A DNA stretch of 64,000 nt from NCBI RefSeq assembly GCF_024679245.1, contig NC_090173.1:9339428-9403427 (forward strand), given 5' to 3'. Below, in pieces: positions 45,515-58,383 of the stretch. The position numbers and the translations under genes are program-made. Position 1 is the first letter of the stretch; every line of letters begins with the position of its first letter. This DNA comes from Pseudorasbora parva (taxonomy: Eukaryota; Chordata; Actinopteri; Cypriniformes; Gobionidae). The notes beneath the pieces are model-generated. The model had not been told where the DNA came from and ran no database searches. It saw only the letters and a list, made by a program, of their open reading frames with translations.

Positions 45515-46300
45515 TAGATTTAATGACTTTATTCAAGTAGCAATGTGTAAAAACTAGTGCTAATACAAATCAAGTCAATAACAATAAAATGTATATATTT
45601 GTATTGCAGAGGAGGCACAGAAGTTGCATCTGAATTGGTACAACTACACCTGATTGTTTTAAAAAGGTAAGGTTTTTAGGTCTACATTTAAGTAAAAAAC
45701 TGTAATCAAAACGCTTAATTCGGAATCATTCAACCGAAGCAGCTGATTCATATCAATACGCTGCTGAAATAGCACAATTTCGACTAAAAGTTGCTTGATA
45801 TTTACTTGTTAATTGAATGTTTGTATACAATAAATATCACTGTAATAAAGTTTGTGGATGGAAGGAAGGAGGCGGGAACCGGCGAACGTTCAACAACTTT
45901 CACACCACAATCACATTTGCAATCATGCTCATATTCGTGAAAAATGTTCTTTAGTGATAATGCTTCATTATGATATAATCATCTCATTCAAGTACTTTTT
46001 TGTTGCAAATCTTGAATTTTATGGACATTTCTTTCTACTTTCTGGGCATTTGGCTTTTTTGAGACAATCCTATAAACACCGCACCACAATAACAAAAAAA
46101 AAACATTAGAAATAAGTTATTGATTGAATTTTAAGCGTAAGTTTTACATCAAATCACACAATGATGTTAACTAATAAATCAGGTAATGCACCAGAAATGT
46201 AGTGATATCTTCGTAGTGGTCTTGAGTTAAATTCCAGACAAGTCCTCTTGGGCTGACAAGACAAGTAGCCTACAAATGCGGCTGAGATGAGACTAGACCT
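45515..46300. other. Gene-free stretch upstream of the TRIM gene
   Basis: AT-rich with no recognisable gene. It should contain the distal TRIM promoter. Confidence 0.5.
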
Positions 46301-46305
46301 TCAAA

Positions 46306-46659
46306 ACATGTTCAGACCTATCTCGAGAGACCAAGACTTCAGTACTATAACACTGTGGCCCTGGCCAGTGTGTGAGGGAAAGATTAAAAACCACACCTGT
46401 GTGTTCAGAAACTCCACCCTCTCACAACACTTACAGGAAGAGACTGACTTGTTATTTCTCCTTTCAGTCACGCTGACTTTCTCTTGACAAAAGCAATGAA
46501 GAATCAGTGACCAATGAAGAATGAAGAGGAAAAACTTTAAAGAAGGATTCAATAAGTTTGTTTCTGACCAGACAGCAGATTCTTGTGGTTATTCATTTGT
46601 GAAACCTTGATTCAGAAAGTGAAAGTAAAGCTCAGATTTCTGGAGCTCAAACAGAGAAA
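46306..46659 (+). promoter_or_regulatory. TRIM promoter and 5' leader, with an ISRE-like motif
   Basis: The leader segment 46401-46460 is repeated with one mismatch at 63941-64000. GAAAGTGAAAGTAAAG at 46615-46630 fits the GAAANNGAAA core of interferon-stimulated response elements, 30 bp before the ATG, and would fit the interferon control known for fish TRIM genes. The motif may be chance; the same string occurs at 4857-4869. Confidence 0.45.
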
Positions 46660-49600
46660 ATGGCTTCATTCCCTGAAGATGATTTCTCTTGTCCTGTGTG
46701 TCATGAAATCTTCAAGGATCCTGTTCTTTTATCATGTAGTCACAGTTTCTGTAAAGAGTGTCTTCAACAGTTCTGGAGAACCAAGAAAACTCAGGAGTGT
46801 CCTGTCTGCAGGAGAAGATCCTCTAAACCTAATCCTCCATGTAATCTTGTGTTAAAAAACTTGTGTGAGTCATTCCTGAAGGAGGGAAAAGAGAGGCGTT
46901 CATCAGGATCTGAGGAGCTCTGCAGTTTACACAGTGAGAAACTCAAACTCTTCTGTCTGGAGGACAAACAGCCGGTGTGTGTAGTGTGTATTAACTCACA
47001 GAAACACGATAATCACAAATTCAGACCCATCGATGAAGTGGTTTCTTCTTATAAGGTAAGACAGATTTACAGATGAGGATAAACACTTAAAGGGATAGTT
47101 CACACAAAAATATAAATTAATTAATTAATTACATTAATTACTCATCCTCATGTCAAACCCGTGAGACCTGTTTATCTTCAGAACAAAAATGAAGATCTTT
47201 TGGAAGAAATCTGAGAGCTTTCCATCCCTCCTTTGACAAATACGCAATCTCATAAGTTCCTACGGAAGCTCAAACATGCTGTGTAACATGAGAATAAACC
47301 TCACTGGTTCTTAAACTTTTTGAAGCATCAAAGTGGTAGTTGCGTAGACTGTCAGTGGAGAGACAGAAAGCTCTCAGATTTCATCAAAAATATCTGAATT
47401 TGTGTTCAGAAGATGAACAAAAGTCTTACAGATTTGGAACAACATGAGGGGAATTAATGACAGAATTTTAATTTTTGGGTGAACTATCCCTTTATGCTTG
47501 TATATGTATTATATATACAGTGCCTTGCGAAAGTATCCGGCCCCCTTGAACTTTGCGACCTTTTGCCACATTTCAGGCTTCAAACATAATGATATAACAC
47601 TGTCATTTTTTGTGAAGAATCAACAACAAGTGGGACACAATCATGAAGTGGAACGAAATTAATTGGATATTTCAAACTTTTTTTAACAAATGAAAAACTG
47701 AAAAATTGGGGGTGCAAAATTATTCGGCCCCCTTAATTTAATACTTTGTAGTTTCACCTTTTGCTGCGATTACAGCTGTAAGTCGCGTGGGGTATGTCTC
47801 TATCAGTTTTGCACATCGAGAGAATGAAATGTTTGCCCATTCCTCCTTGCAGAACAGCTGGAGCTCAGTGAGGTTGGATGGAGAGCGTTTGTGAACAGCA
47901 GTTTTCAGTTCTTTCTACAGATTCTCGATTGGATTCAGGTCTGGACTTTGCCTCGGCCATTCTAACACCTGGATATGGTTATTTTTGAACCATTCCATTG
48001 TAGATTTTGCTTTATGTTTTGGATCATTATCTTGTTGGAAGACAAATCTCTGTCCCAGTCTCAGGTCTTTTCCAGACTCCATCAGGTTTTTTTCCAGAAT
48101 GGTCCTGTATTTGGCTCCATCCATCTTCCCATCAATGTTAACCATCTTCCCTGTCCCTGCTGAAGAAAAGCAGGCCCACACCATGATGCTGCCACCACCA
48201 TGTTTGACAGTGGGGAGGGTGTGTTCAGGGTGATGAGCTGTGTTGCTTTTATGCCAAAAATAACGTTTTTTTACATTGTTGCCAAAAGTTTCAATTTTGG
48301 TTTCATCTGACCAGAGCACCTTCTTCCACATGTTTGGTGTGTCTCCCAGGTGGCTTGTGGCAAACTTTAAATAACACTTTTTATGGATATCTTTAAGAAA
48401 TGTCTTTCTTCTTGCCACTCTTCCATAAAGGCCAGATTTGTGTATAAGACTGATTGTTATCGCTTCCACAGTGCTCCTTGGGATATTTAAAGCTTGGGAA
48501 ATCTTTTTGTATTCAAATCCGGCTTTAAACTTCTCCACAACAGTATCTCGGACCTGCCTGGTGTGTTCCTTGTTCTTCATGATGCTCTCTGCGCTTTAAA
48601 CGGACCTCTGAGACTATCACAGTGCAGGTGCATTTATACGGAGACTTGATTACATACAGGTGGATTCTGTTTATCATCATTAGTCATTTAGGTCAACATT
48701 GGATCATTCAGAGATCCTCACTGAACTTCTGGAGAGAGTTCGCTGCACTGAAAGTAAAGGGGACGAATAATTTTGCACGCCCAATTATTCAGTTTTTGAT
48801 TTGTTAAAAAAGTTTGAAATATCCAATAAATTTCATTCCACTTCATGATTGTGTCCCACTTGTTGTTAATTCTTCACAAAAAATTACAGTTTCATATCTT
48901 TAAGTTTGAAGCCTGAAATGTGGCAAAAGGTCGCAAAGTTCAAGGGGGCCGAATACTTTCGCAAGGCACTGTATTAATTTATCACAGGAACCTCTAGTGT
49001 CTTATATATTTTCTCTTTGAATCCCAGGAGGAGCTCAAAACATCACTGAAGCCCTTACAAGAGAAACTCAAACACAATAAAAAGATTAAAGGAGAGTTTG
49101 AGAAAACAGTTCAACAAATCAAGGTGAGGAGGTTTAATGAAAACTCTGAGTATGTTAATCCTGAAATGAGGGCAACTCTGGGTTTTCCGTATCAGAATGG
49201 GAAGATGTCAAACCTGAGAAAGCAGAGTAAATCAACTCATAGTTCAAGATTTAACTCAGAGTTGGTTGAACCACCTCATTGAAACAACCATAACAACTAA
49301 TATTTACCATATAAAGATGATCAAGCACAGATGCTTCCAGAATAAGTTGCATCTTTGAGATGATTGAAGTGAATGTGATGTGATTTCAGTCTCAAGCTGA
49401 GCTCACTGAGCGTCAGATTAAACAGCAGTTTGAGAAGCTTCATCAGTTTCTCAGAGATGAAGAAGAAGCTACGATCACTGCACTGAGGGAGGAAGAGGAG
49501 CAGAAGAAGCAGATGATGAAGGAGAAGCTGGAGGAGATGAACAAACACATCTCAGCTCTTTCACACACAATCAAAGACATGGAGGAGATGATGAAAGCCA

Positions 49601-51166
49601 ATGACGTCTGCTTTCTGAAGGTCTGATTTCACATCATTGATTGATTGATTGATTGATTGATTGAGTTCTTGATGATTAATGCTGTGTTTGTTCTGCAGGA
49701 GTTTCCAGTCTTAATGGAAAGGTGAGTGATCTGTTGGTGTCTCTCGTCTCTCTGGTTCTGATCCAAAGCCACTGCAGTTCTGACTCCTGAATGTTCTTCC
49801 AGAGTCCAGATCTCACAGCCGGATCCACAGATGGGTTCTGGAGCTTTGATTCATGTGCCGCGGTACTTGGGCAACCTGCCGTTCAGAGTCTGGAAGAAGA
49901 TGCAGGACATCGTCCAGTACAGTGAGTCTGGAGAAGATCTGAGCTCTCACACACACTGTAAATCACACACACACGCACACACACACACACAAAATAACAC
50001 ATGGGTTTCTCATGACACAAAAGCGTGTGATTCTTGTGAATCTACAGACTGAAACAATGAAGCTCAAATATAATATTGTGAACTCAATGAACTTCATATG
50101 TATTTATCAGTTACTCGACGAGTTTTCATTATGACGGTTTTACTAGATTCAGAAACACCGTGATGAGGGTCTGTTCAGATAATGATGTGTTTACCAGAAG
50201 AACCTGCTTCAGTTACACTGAGATTTATTACATCTGAAAATATTAACATGATTGATTATTCATAACTGACACAAACATAACTGACAGAAACAAAGTATTT
50301 AACACACACACATTAAGACCCAGTTTAATGAAGATGATCAGATGAAACCGGATTGATACCGATGCAGTTTTTCATCTCAACAGCTCTGATTGTTTGATTG
50401 TGATTTTAATCTTTTCCAGAATATCAGTTTCCCTTGATGAGAAACACACGTTTGAATCACACATTTAATGTTTGTCTCTGATGCCATTAAACACTGATGA
50501 TAAAAATGAGTGTGTAACTAAAAACACTGACAGTGATCAGAGGAAAATGTCTGATGTGTTTGATCAATAGGACGAGTGTCATAATTCCTAAGAATCTGTG
50601 ATTGGTTCACTCTTGATCATTATATGAAGATCAGAATAAAAGCAGCTGTTGATTGTGTCTCATCAGCTCCTGTGATTCTGGATCCAAACACGGCTCATCC
50701 ACGTCTCGTCCTGTCTGAAGATCTGAGCAGTGTGAGATATATTGGGAATAAACAACCACTTCCTGATAATCCAGAGAGATTTGACTATTATGAGTGTGTT
50801 CTGGGTTCAGAGGGTTTTAACTCAGGAACACACTGCTGGGATGTGGAGGTTAAAGAGAGTTTAGCCTGGAGTCTTGGAGTAACCACAGCATCAAACCAGA
50901 GGAAGGGACGTGTTTTCTTTAACAATGATGTCTGGTGTGTGAAGTACGGACTGGGTGGGTTTGGTTTTCATGTTGAACAGGATCTTAATCGTGTGAGAGT
51001 TGATCTGGACTATGACGGAGGAACAGTGTCATTCTCTGATCCTGTAACTAACACACATCTACACACATTCACAACCACCTTCACTGACACACTCTTTCCA
51101 TTTTTCTGTTGTATTGGCTCTCTGAGGATCTTACCGGTCAATAGTCAGAGAACGTTACACCTGTAG
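46660..51166 (+). CDS. TRIM-family E3 ubiquitin ligase, complete, six exons
   Basis: Exons 46660-47055, 49028-49123, 49390-49620, 49699-49721, 49803-49921 and 50667-51166 join in frame to 454 residues; every junction has AG/GT borders. The exon sizes 96, 231 and 23 bp are typical of TRIM genes. RING (C3HC4): C11, C14, C26, H28, C31, C34, C47, C50. B-box 2: C88, H91, C99, D102, C107, C110, H116, H119. A coiled coil follows (about 133-250), then a PRY-SPRY domain from about 289 ([33 protein letters not shown]). The RING transfers ubiquitin; SPRY selects targets; many family members act in antiviral signalling in the cytosol. The sequence is of the fish bloodthirsty-related/TRIM35-39-like kind. 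Intron 1 holds a TTAA-type element and a Tc1 copy. No inactivating change was seen. Confidence 0.9.
47091..47491. mobile_element. TTAA-type palindromic MITE in TRIM intron 1
   Basis: Starts AGGGATAGTTCACACAAAAA after TTAA at 47087-47090 and ends GGGTGAACTATCCCT before TTAT (a one-base change of TTAA). An ATTA expansion lies near the left end. Confidence 0.8.
47518..48971 (-). mobile_element. Tc1/mariner element, copy C, in TRIM intron 1
   Basis: Ends CAGTGCCTTGCGAAAGTAT and the complement, with TA on both sides (47516-47517 and 48972-48973). Length 1454 bp. Inserted antisense to the TRIM gene, 26 bp after the MITE. Confidence 0.93.
47738..48580 (-). pseudogene. Tc1 transposase, copy C, stop and internal deletion
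   Basis: Starts [18 protein letters not shown] at 48580. First HTH intact ([18 protein letters not shown]). The text then jumps to [15 protein letters not shown], so the second HTH, about 50-60 residues in relatives, is deleted in frame. Catalytic motifs [23 protein letters not shown] and [10 protein letters not shown] are present. The codon after ENL is TAG where relatives have Trp (TGG). The frame then continues [12 protein letters not shown] to TTKY and a stop at 47738. Inactive. Confidence 0.88.
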
Positions 51167-51308
51167 GTCTGGATCGAGTTGATTTCATCTTTTACACTCA
51201 TGTTTCCGGTATTCAATTCATATCACATGAGTGTTGGTCTGTGATTGGGCCACAGCTGATCACAGTGATGATCCAGCAGTGACACTCATCATAATGCTGT
51301 TATCTTAG

Positions 51309-53235
51309 GCTTGTTCGACTTCACCCAGCGATGCACAGACCGATCGGCGGCAGACTTGAAGCACTGCATGCCGGTTAGAAATTTTTTCCGACTTGAGACA
51401 GCGCCGACGGCACGTGACTGTGACGTATGTCAACAAAGTACCGCGAGAGCGATTCGAGAGCAGCCGGCTGATGCAGCCGCTGCAGATTCTCAAGGGGGAC
51501 TGCAGAAGGATGCAAGAGCTTTGATGACGACACAGCTGATCCACGATTGGCCGATTCGCCGTATGACAGCGATCACGTGCGTTTCGTGTTTATTATAAAC
51601 CTTATGTTACGCTAATGCTCATAAATCATTTATTTATAATAGTAAAACCTCTTTTCATGTAGTCGCGATGTTATATTGTCATGTTTATCAAACTAAAACT
51701 GATAAAAACCGTTGACAACACTTCATTGATAGTGTTGGTTTAATGTTGAACTTTATTCTTGTCCAAACAGACACTTTATTAAGCAGTAGATACCCAGCAA
51801 ACACACAACGTTGGCACAACGCACAAACCTTCTAACAACGTTGACACAACATGGCCAAAAGGTTGCTATAATACGTTGTGTGGTGAAGGTTGTTACAGTG
51901 TTGTCACAACGTTGACTTTGAACCACCGTCCGGACCATTGCTTAAAGTTGTGCCAAGGTATCTGGACAACCACTGGGCGACCTGTACTCGTCATCACTGT
52001 CCCGAAGCGTGAATATCAGCCTTTTAAATTTCAACTGACAGTTGAACCGTCTCATTATTCTCACGAGTAGGCTAACGTTAATAACTTGATACGCGGATAC
52101 GTAAGTATTGCTTTTAATTTAACTTAGCTGTTAGTAAATATTCAAACAAGCTACAATTTCCACGTGACATTCATTTGTTCTTTATTTTACAAACTACAAT
52201 TTTTTTTAAAAATAAAATAAACGAACAAATCATGTTATTATTCATGGTGGAGTTGTGTATTTATAACAGTTACACGTTACCATCATAACGCTATTTCTTT
52301 TAACGTTACCAGATTTACTCAGATCCTTGCCGTTAAGAAAAGTGTTCAACATCTCATACCTGCTGGTTTCTGGACTTGCATTTCTCCTTTGGATTTGTTG
52401 ATATTTCCTGGACATGATTCCGCTTACCGACCTCATCACCAGGCTTTCGAATACGATTTTCTGCCATCTACAAAAACAGGTTTTGTTTTTAAATGTCCTG
52501 ACCCTTTGCTTTTTTTGTGTGTTTCATGTATTATACTTAAACTAAATAATAATTTATTCTATTTTATTTATTTTTTACAAAATGTATCTGTATGTATGGT
52601 CGCTTACCACATGCTGTTATAATAAAGTTGAATTAGTTGAATAAACTTGTATGTCATTTTTACTCTTCAAAAGTGTGTTGCAGGTGTTGATTATAATTAA
52701 TTTACTGTTAGGCCCATAAATAATAGGATAAACAATAGGCATATAAAAAGTATAATGTCTGAAATTAAAAATGAACCACTATGGGGAATGGGGAATATAG
52801 CATAAAAAATAAGTTGTCAGAATGTCGTCTTGAAGTTGCTGAATGTTGCTACAGCCCCGTGGCGTCTTACAATTCTACGTTGTTACAATGTTGTGAGCAC
52901 GTCGACATGCGACGTTGCCATAGTAGAAATGCAACGTAACACAGATGTTGCCACAACGTAAACGTGTTTGCTGGGTAAAGTATTGAATGGAAATGTCTTC
53001 TCAAACATCTGTATTTGAGAAATATTGCATTTATTTAACTTCAGCTGTGATAAAGTTTGCAAACGCAGTGCAAGCGTCACCACGGGAAGCAGAAAGTGTC
53101 CGACTTCACGTCTCCGTTTGCAGTTCCTCCCCGCTGGCACTCGGCTACTCTCGCCGATCGCATGCATCCAGCCGCAGCCGATGTCGAACACACCTCTTCT
53201 TAACCCGCACCGGATCGTGGGCGGGAAGTCTGACA
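51309..53235. repeat. Degenerate inverted-repeat element hosting another element
   Basis: The left segment (CTTGTTCGACTTCACCCAGC, CGATCGGCGG) resembles the complement of 53150-53235 (GTGTTCGACATCGGCTGC, GCGATCGGCG). Divergence is high, so the ends are approximate. The region between holds the element at 51791. No coding sequence is supported. Confidence 0.4.
51791..52977. mobile_element. Non-autonomous element with TACCCAGCAAACAC ends
   Basis: Inverted ends TACCCAGCAAACACACAACG and the complement of the right end TACCCAGCAAACACGTTTACG. Subterminal ACGTTG/CAACGT motifs recur many times at both sides. No target duplication could be fixed, and no transposase is visible; superfamily unknown. Confidence 0.6.
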
Positions 53236-54012
53236 CAAGTGGGCGTGTCTCTACTTATAATTACTTTTGTTTTATACAAACTGTTCAATCAACTATCACA
53301 AACTATGCATCACTTGAAAGCTAAAACACTCAAGATTCATGTTCTGAACTCGTTTTTGCAATAAATACACCAGAGAGGAAAGGGTTAAATTAAATGCTAA
53401 AGCAGTGGCTATTTAAACATTAGCAAAATAAACGCGGTACTCATCTTTCATCTCCTGATGTTCAGATCAGATCGGACGAATCCACGAAACAACAGCATAC
53501 ATGTCTGTGTAAGAGTCCACTCTTCAAAATGCATCCCACTTTTAATCCAAAACAACCAAAAAAATAAGGGGAAAAAACTAAAACTCCTCCGTTGTTTGCA
53601 TAAGCGTTTTGCGTTAGAGTAATCAATCATGTCCATTTTCAATGAAATAGCGATTATAATCATTATTTTGACAATCTCCCCTGTACTGTGGACTGTTCCG
53701 GTCATATTAAACCCTCCCAGGTCTTTCTCCTTCAATCACAGGCTCTCTTTGGCTCTCTTAGGAGACATGATAGAAAGGGAGCGCATTACTGGCTGATATA
53801 TCTGTCAGTCAAATCGCCGGTCCTTTTAGTTGGATAAGCCAGTCAATGCCTAGCCAATGCAAAGCCAGCATAGATTTGATTGATGGATGTAGTAACGAAT
53901 CAAAAGACAATATTTTGCACAGTGTTTGTAAGAGATGCCGTAAGAAGCATTGGTGAATACAGATGTTCTTAGCGTCTCCATAGTATTCATTAGTATCCAG
54001 CGCCTGCCAGTG
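53236..54012. other. Gene-free stretch
   Basis: No gene or clear repeat recognised. Confidence 0.5.
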
Positions 54013-54015
54013 TAA

Positions 54016-54679
54016 CTGTGCGTTCACACCGCCGGCGGCGAGAGCGGCAAGCTGGCCGGAAGTCATTCATTTTCAATGGGAGCCGGGCGGCGAGCTCCGG
54101 CGAGAGCGGCGCTGCGCGTCTTGGACGATTTGGGCATCGAGGAGAGTTGAAATCAGCTCAACTTTATGGTAATGAGCTATGGCACGGTTCGGCGGCAACC
54201 AATCAGAATGTAGAAGTGCTCCGCCTTGAGAGAAATCCAGAGATGCAGGCCTGTAAACTTTGGTTTCGACCACATTAGTTCCCAAGCAAAATGTAAGAGA
54301 AGTTGATCATTGCTGTGCGGGTTCCCCGATCATTTAGGACGAGATCATTCATAGTGATGTGTAATTTGTTAAGAAGTCGCGCAACACTATTTTACAGGCG
54401 CTAGAACGTTTTGCTCGTCGTTCAGCTGGAATGCAATTTATTCTTACTTTCACATTTAAGCGAATCATGAGGTTAATTTATACCTTACTGTGGTCAGTCT
54501 ATCCATCAACATGCTTGTTTGATTTCCGGCCTCTTTAAATACAGTTTAAAAAAAGAAAAAACATTCGATCTACGTCAGAGCGGCAGCGCGTCCACAGAGC
54601 TTTCTACAGCGTCGTTGGCAGGACGGCAAGAGCGAATTTAGACGCTTTCGCCGGCGGCGGTGGCGGTGTGAACGCACGG
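54016..54679. mobile_element. PIF/Harbinger-type non-autonomous element
   Basis: Ends CTGTGCGTTCACACCGCC and the complement of GGCGGTGTGAACGCACGG, flanked by TAA at 54013-54015 and 54680-54682. GC-rich ends with GGCGG repeats. No transposase. Confidence 0.75.
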
Positions 54680-54682
54680 TAA

Positions 54683-57600
54683 GTGCCACACACACTTACC
54701 ACACAACGCGCAACGACTAAATGAGAGACTGTTTTTATCAACTAAATTAGTTTTTTTTTTACACTTGTAAATTCTGTAAATAGTTGCTTTAGTTATCAGG
54801 GACTGCAAATGCATTATAATTAGCAGTTTATTGCAGATTTATTTGAAAAAAAAAAACTACTCTTTACTATTACCCAAATGTTATATTATAATTGGCCTTT
54901 ATTGAAAGGACACCTAGTCTTTTTTTGACATAAAAGCTTACAGAAGCGACATTTTTGAGAGAATCGTCGTCAAATTTTAATCAAAGCATGATCAGACATT
55001 CAGTTTTATATTTAGGTTATTTTCAGGGCCTTAAAATTAAAATCTCATTTTTTTCCATAAGGGAATAATAAAAAAATAAAAACGTGAGTCACTTACATGC
55101 ATATTTCCCCTTGGTTTAGTCTGTCCCTATACTACTTTGAGTTATTATGACTTTTGGGTAACATAATTTGAAGTGTCTAATTTAAAATAAGACCAAATTT
55201 ATGGATATAGACCATAGGGTTTAAGAGCTGCAGACATTTTTATTTGGGGTATGTCGTTTTTTTTTTTTTAATTCTCAAAAAAAGGGCGAGGGACAACAGA
55301 TCAATAAACAAGTTAGAAAGTTTATTAGGGTTAGTTCACCCAAAAATGAAATGTCTGTCATTAACTCCTCCCCCTAATGTCGTTCCACACCCGTAAGACC
55401 TCCGTTCATCTTCACACACAGTTTAAGATATTTTATATTTAGTTCGAGAGCGTATGCTAGTGTATGCACACTATACTGTCCATGTCCAGAAAGGGAATAA
55501 AAACATCATCACAGTAGTCCATATGAGACATCAGTGGGTTAATGAGAGTCTCTTGAAGCGTCCAAAATACATTCGGGTCCAAAAATAACAAAAACTACGA
55601 CTTTATTCAGCATTGTCTTCTCTTTGACAATTGACAATCCTCAACTAAAGATTTGAATGGTAATGTATCAGCGAATTGATTGAGGATTTCGGATCTCCAA
55701 TGTCATGTGATTTCAGCAGTTTGACACGCGATCCGAATCATGAATCAATACGCAATACATTACAATGCTGATTCATTATCTGTGATGAGATAATAGCAAG
55801 AAAACACACCTTGTTTTAGTGACTTGCTTAGTGAACTGCTTCGTGATCCGCAGCGCAACCAGTGTGATCACGAATGGATGACTCTATCACCTGTTTCACA
55901 CAGTCCGTTTGCAGTGCGTTTGCATCTCGGACTGCAGACGGAGTAGGCTATGCGTGAAACAGGCGTAATGTTTTACTAACTATTTAAAAACTTTACAACA
56001 ATTTAGTGTAGTGTACATTTAGTAAGCTGGAACTTTGTACTTATTGTTACGTCTTGCGGGATACTATGAAACCATATGCTGACTTGACATCCATCGTTTT
56101 TTTTTTAAACAAAAAGAAAAGGAAAATCCGAGTCAGATAATGTGGGAGTGGAAGGTGCAGATAAGACAGAAAAAGGTACACATACAAATGAAGTTGTGGA
56201 AGGCCGCGGAGGAGAAGATAGTGTGGTGGAAGAAAGAAATATAAAAATGGATGACAAAGAGTTAGATAGAGGTGATGAGACAGAAGAAATACAGCATGAA
56301 GTGAGTGAAGAGATGCAGGGCATAAGCGAACTAAGCGGCTTGGCCACCAGGGGGCCCCCAAGAGCTTGACATGATTTACTGCTGCTGCTGGATGTTCCTT
56401 TATGTTTGAAATCGCCTTTATGGCCTTAAAACAATTACTAAATAAACTGCAAAATGTTCCGTTTTTTAATATATGCATGGATTGATTCTGACAGCGCTGT
56501 TCGAGCTCGCGGTGCCATCGACTGGACTAAAGCTTGTTCGTCAGGGTTCAAAGTCCACAGTGCGAGAAAAAAATCGGCGCTGAAACGGCGCTACTCGTCA
56601 GTTGCCCGGTAACCTTTTTATGAACGGATGGATTTGAGAATGCGCTTTGGTTTAGTGAAAATATCTTATTTGACATGCTGTATGTTTTGGACGGAATACA
56701 GCATAGCTTCCAGTTTCTGTGCACAGTAAATGCTTCTCAAAATTATCTTTTTTTTTTTTAGGAATGCAAATTCGTTCTTCCCAAAAAAGCCTTCCCAAAT
56801 TTGTAATGAGAATCATTTATAAATATGCTGTTGTCAACAAATAGAAGTACTAATGTCTTTCTGTGTGAATTTCCGCCAAAATAAAAGCTTTGCATAATGT
56901 TTGAAAGAAATCCACCATTTCTTGTTTTAAAAGAGGTCTCTGCTCACCAAAGGCTGAATTTATTTGATCAAAACTACAGTTAAAACAGTTATATTGTGAA
57001 ATATTATTGCAATTTAAAATAGCTGTTTTCTATGATATATATATATATATATATATGATATTCGTATGTGATATGAATATCAAGTAAATTGTAATGTATT
57101 CCACCAGTCTTCACTGTCACGTGATCCTTCACAGATTATTCTCATAAACATTTTTTTTTTATTATTGTCATGTTGAAAACAGTTGTGTAAACAGCTTTTT
57201 TAGGATTCTTTGAAAGCTTTCTATTTTCGATAAATCCTGTTCTTTTGAACTTTCTATTCATCAAAGAGTCCTGGGGTAACGAATTGTGACAAATTGTGAG
57301 CATATTTAGCATGAGACTTCTTTAAAAAAAAGTTTAAATCGTACATATCCCAGTCTAAACCATACTGTAAGACTTTGAATATTAAAGTGCAAATGAACAC
57401 CTAAGCACTCTTGTGGGTTTGCAACAATTAAAACCCGTTTAAGGGTAAAAACATGAAAGACAGACATGATAAGCAAAACAGCTACAACTAATACAAGTGA
57501 TAATGGGTGTGCGATTATTATCAAGAATTGACAATAGTCAATCGGTACCGAGGGGCCCCCAAATAAAAATCTGCTTAGGGCCCCATGAAGGCTTGGGCCG

Positions 57601-58379
57601 GCTCTGAAGAGATGGAAGAGAGAGGATGAAGGGAGGAAGAGCGCTCAGACATTGAAAGAGAAGAGAGAGCTTGACGCCAGCTCCTTGTGTGTCAGGTGCC
57701 CAAGGCATGTAGTGTTCAGTGTGCCTTTTCAAATATTTTATACATTAACATAAAATAATCATTTTTATAACCTTTAAGTTATGATTTAAAGGACCATATG
57801 TCAATATATGTTTACCTTGTAAATGTGACACTCACAAAAATATTTTGTTGAGGTTCTTTTTTGTTTTCTTTCCTTTTATTATAAATTAAATGATTGAGAG
57901 AATTCACAAGAGCGTTATGACATGCTGTTACACATAATGGACACGAGGTGGCAGTACCGTTCAGCCGCCTTAAGCGAGGCGAAATCAGAATCCGGTTGAA
58001 TGGAGAAAGACGAACTGTCGTCCTGCGTCACAAACTTCTGTGATATATATTTACAATATTTCCAGGTTGGTTTTGCATCTTTTGTGTGAGTGCAAATGTT
58101 TATAAGCTAATGTGAATTCCCAATGATGTGTGTTCGATAGTATAAATAGTCAAGTCTAATGATAACGATGTGAATATGAGGAGAATGGCGACACTCGTAT
58201 TAATGTTTTCTTTTTTTATACTGTATATTCCTAATGGTTCGGGGATATTTCTGAGTTTATTACTGCGTTGTGAAAGGTAACTGTATGTGAGACTATGCAT
58301 TACGGGTATTAAATAAAGCGAATGTACAGAGTAAAGACAGTTTACAGATGTAGCTTTGGGTGAAACGCACATGGAAGTG
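54683..58379. other. Gene-free stretch with repeat fragments
   Basis: A half copy of the TTAA-type element (GGTTAGTTCACCCAAAAATG) lies at 55328-55480. The frame at 56142-56369 encodes a Glu/Asp-rich peptide (VVEERNIKMDDKELDRG) and, with the GGGGCCCCC pieces at 56350 and 57553, may be a remnant of a hAT-type coding exon; no domain is visible. TA runs occur at 57038-57056. A 70-bp phrase at 57986-58055 recurs at 59970-60040. Confidence 0.45.
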
Positions 58380-58383
58380 TTAA

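Noticed and set aside
56047..56478. 143-codon minus-strand ORF
   Set aside because: Leucine/serine-rich translation opposite an acidic repeat-like stretch; no domain. The acidic plus frame is mentioned only as a possible remnant.
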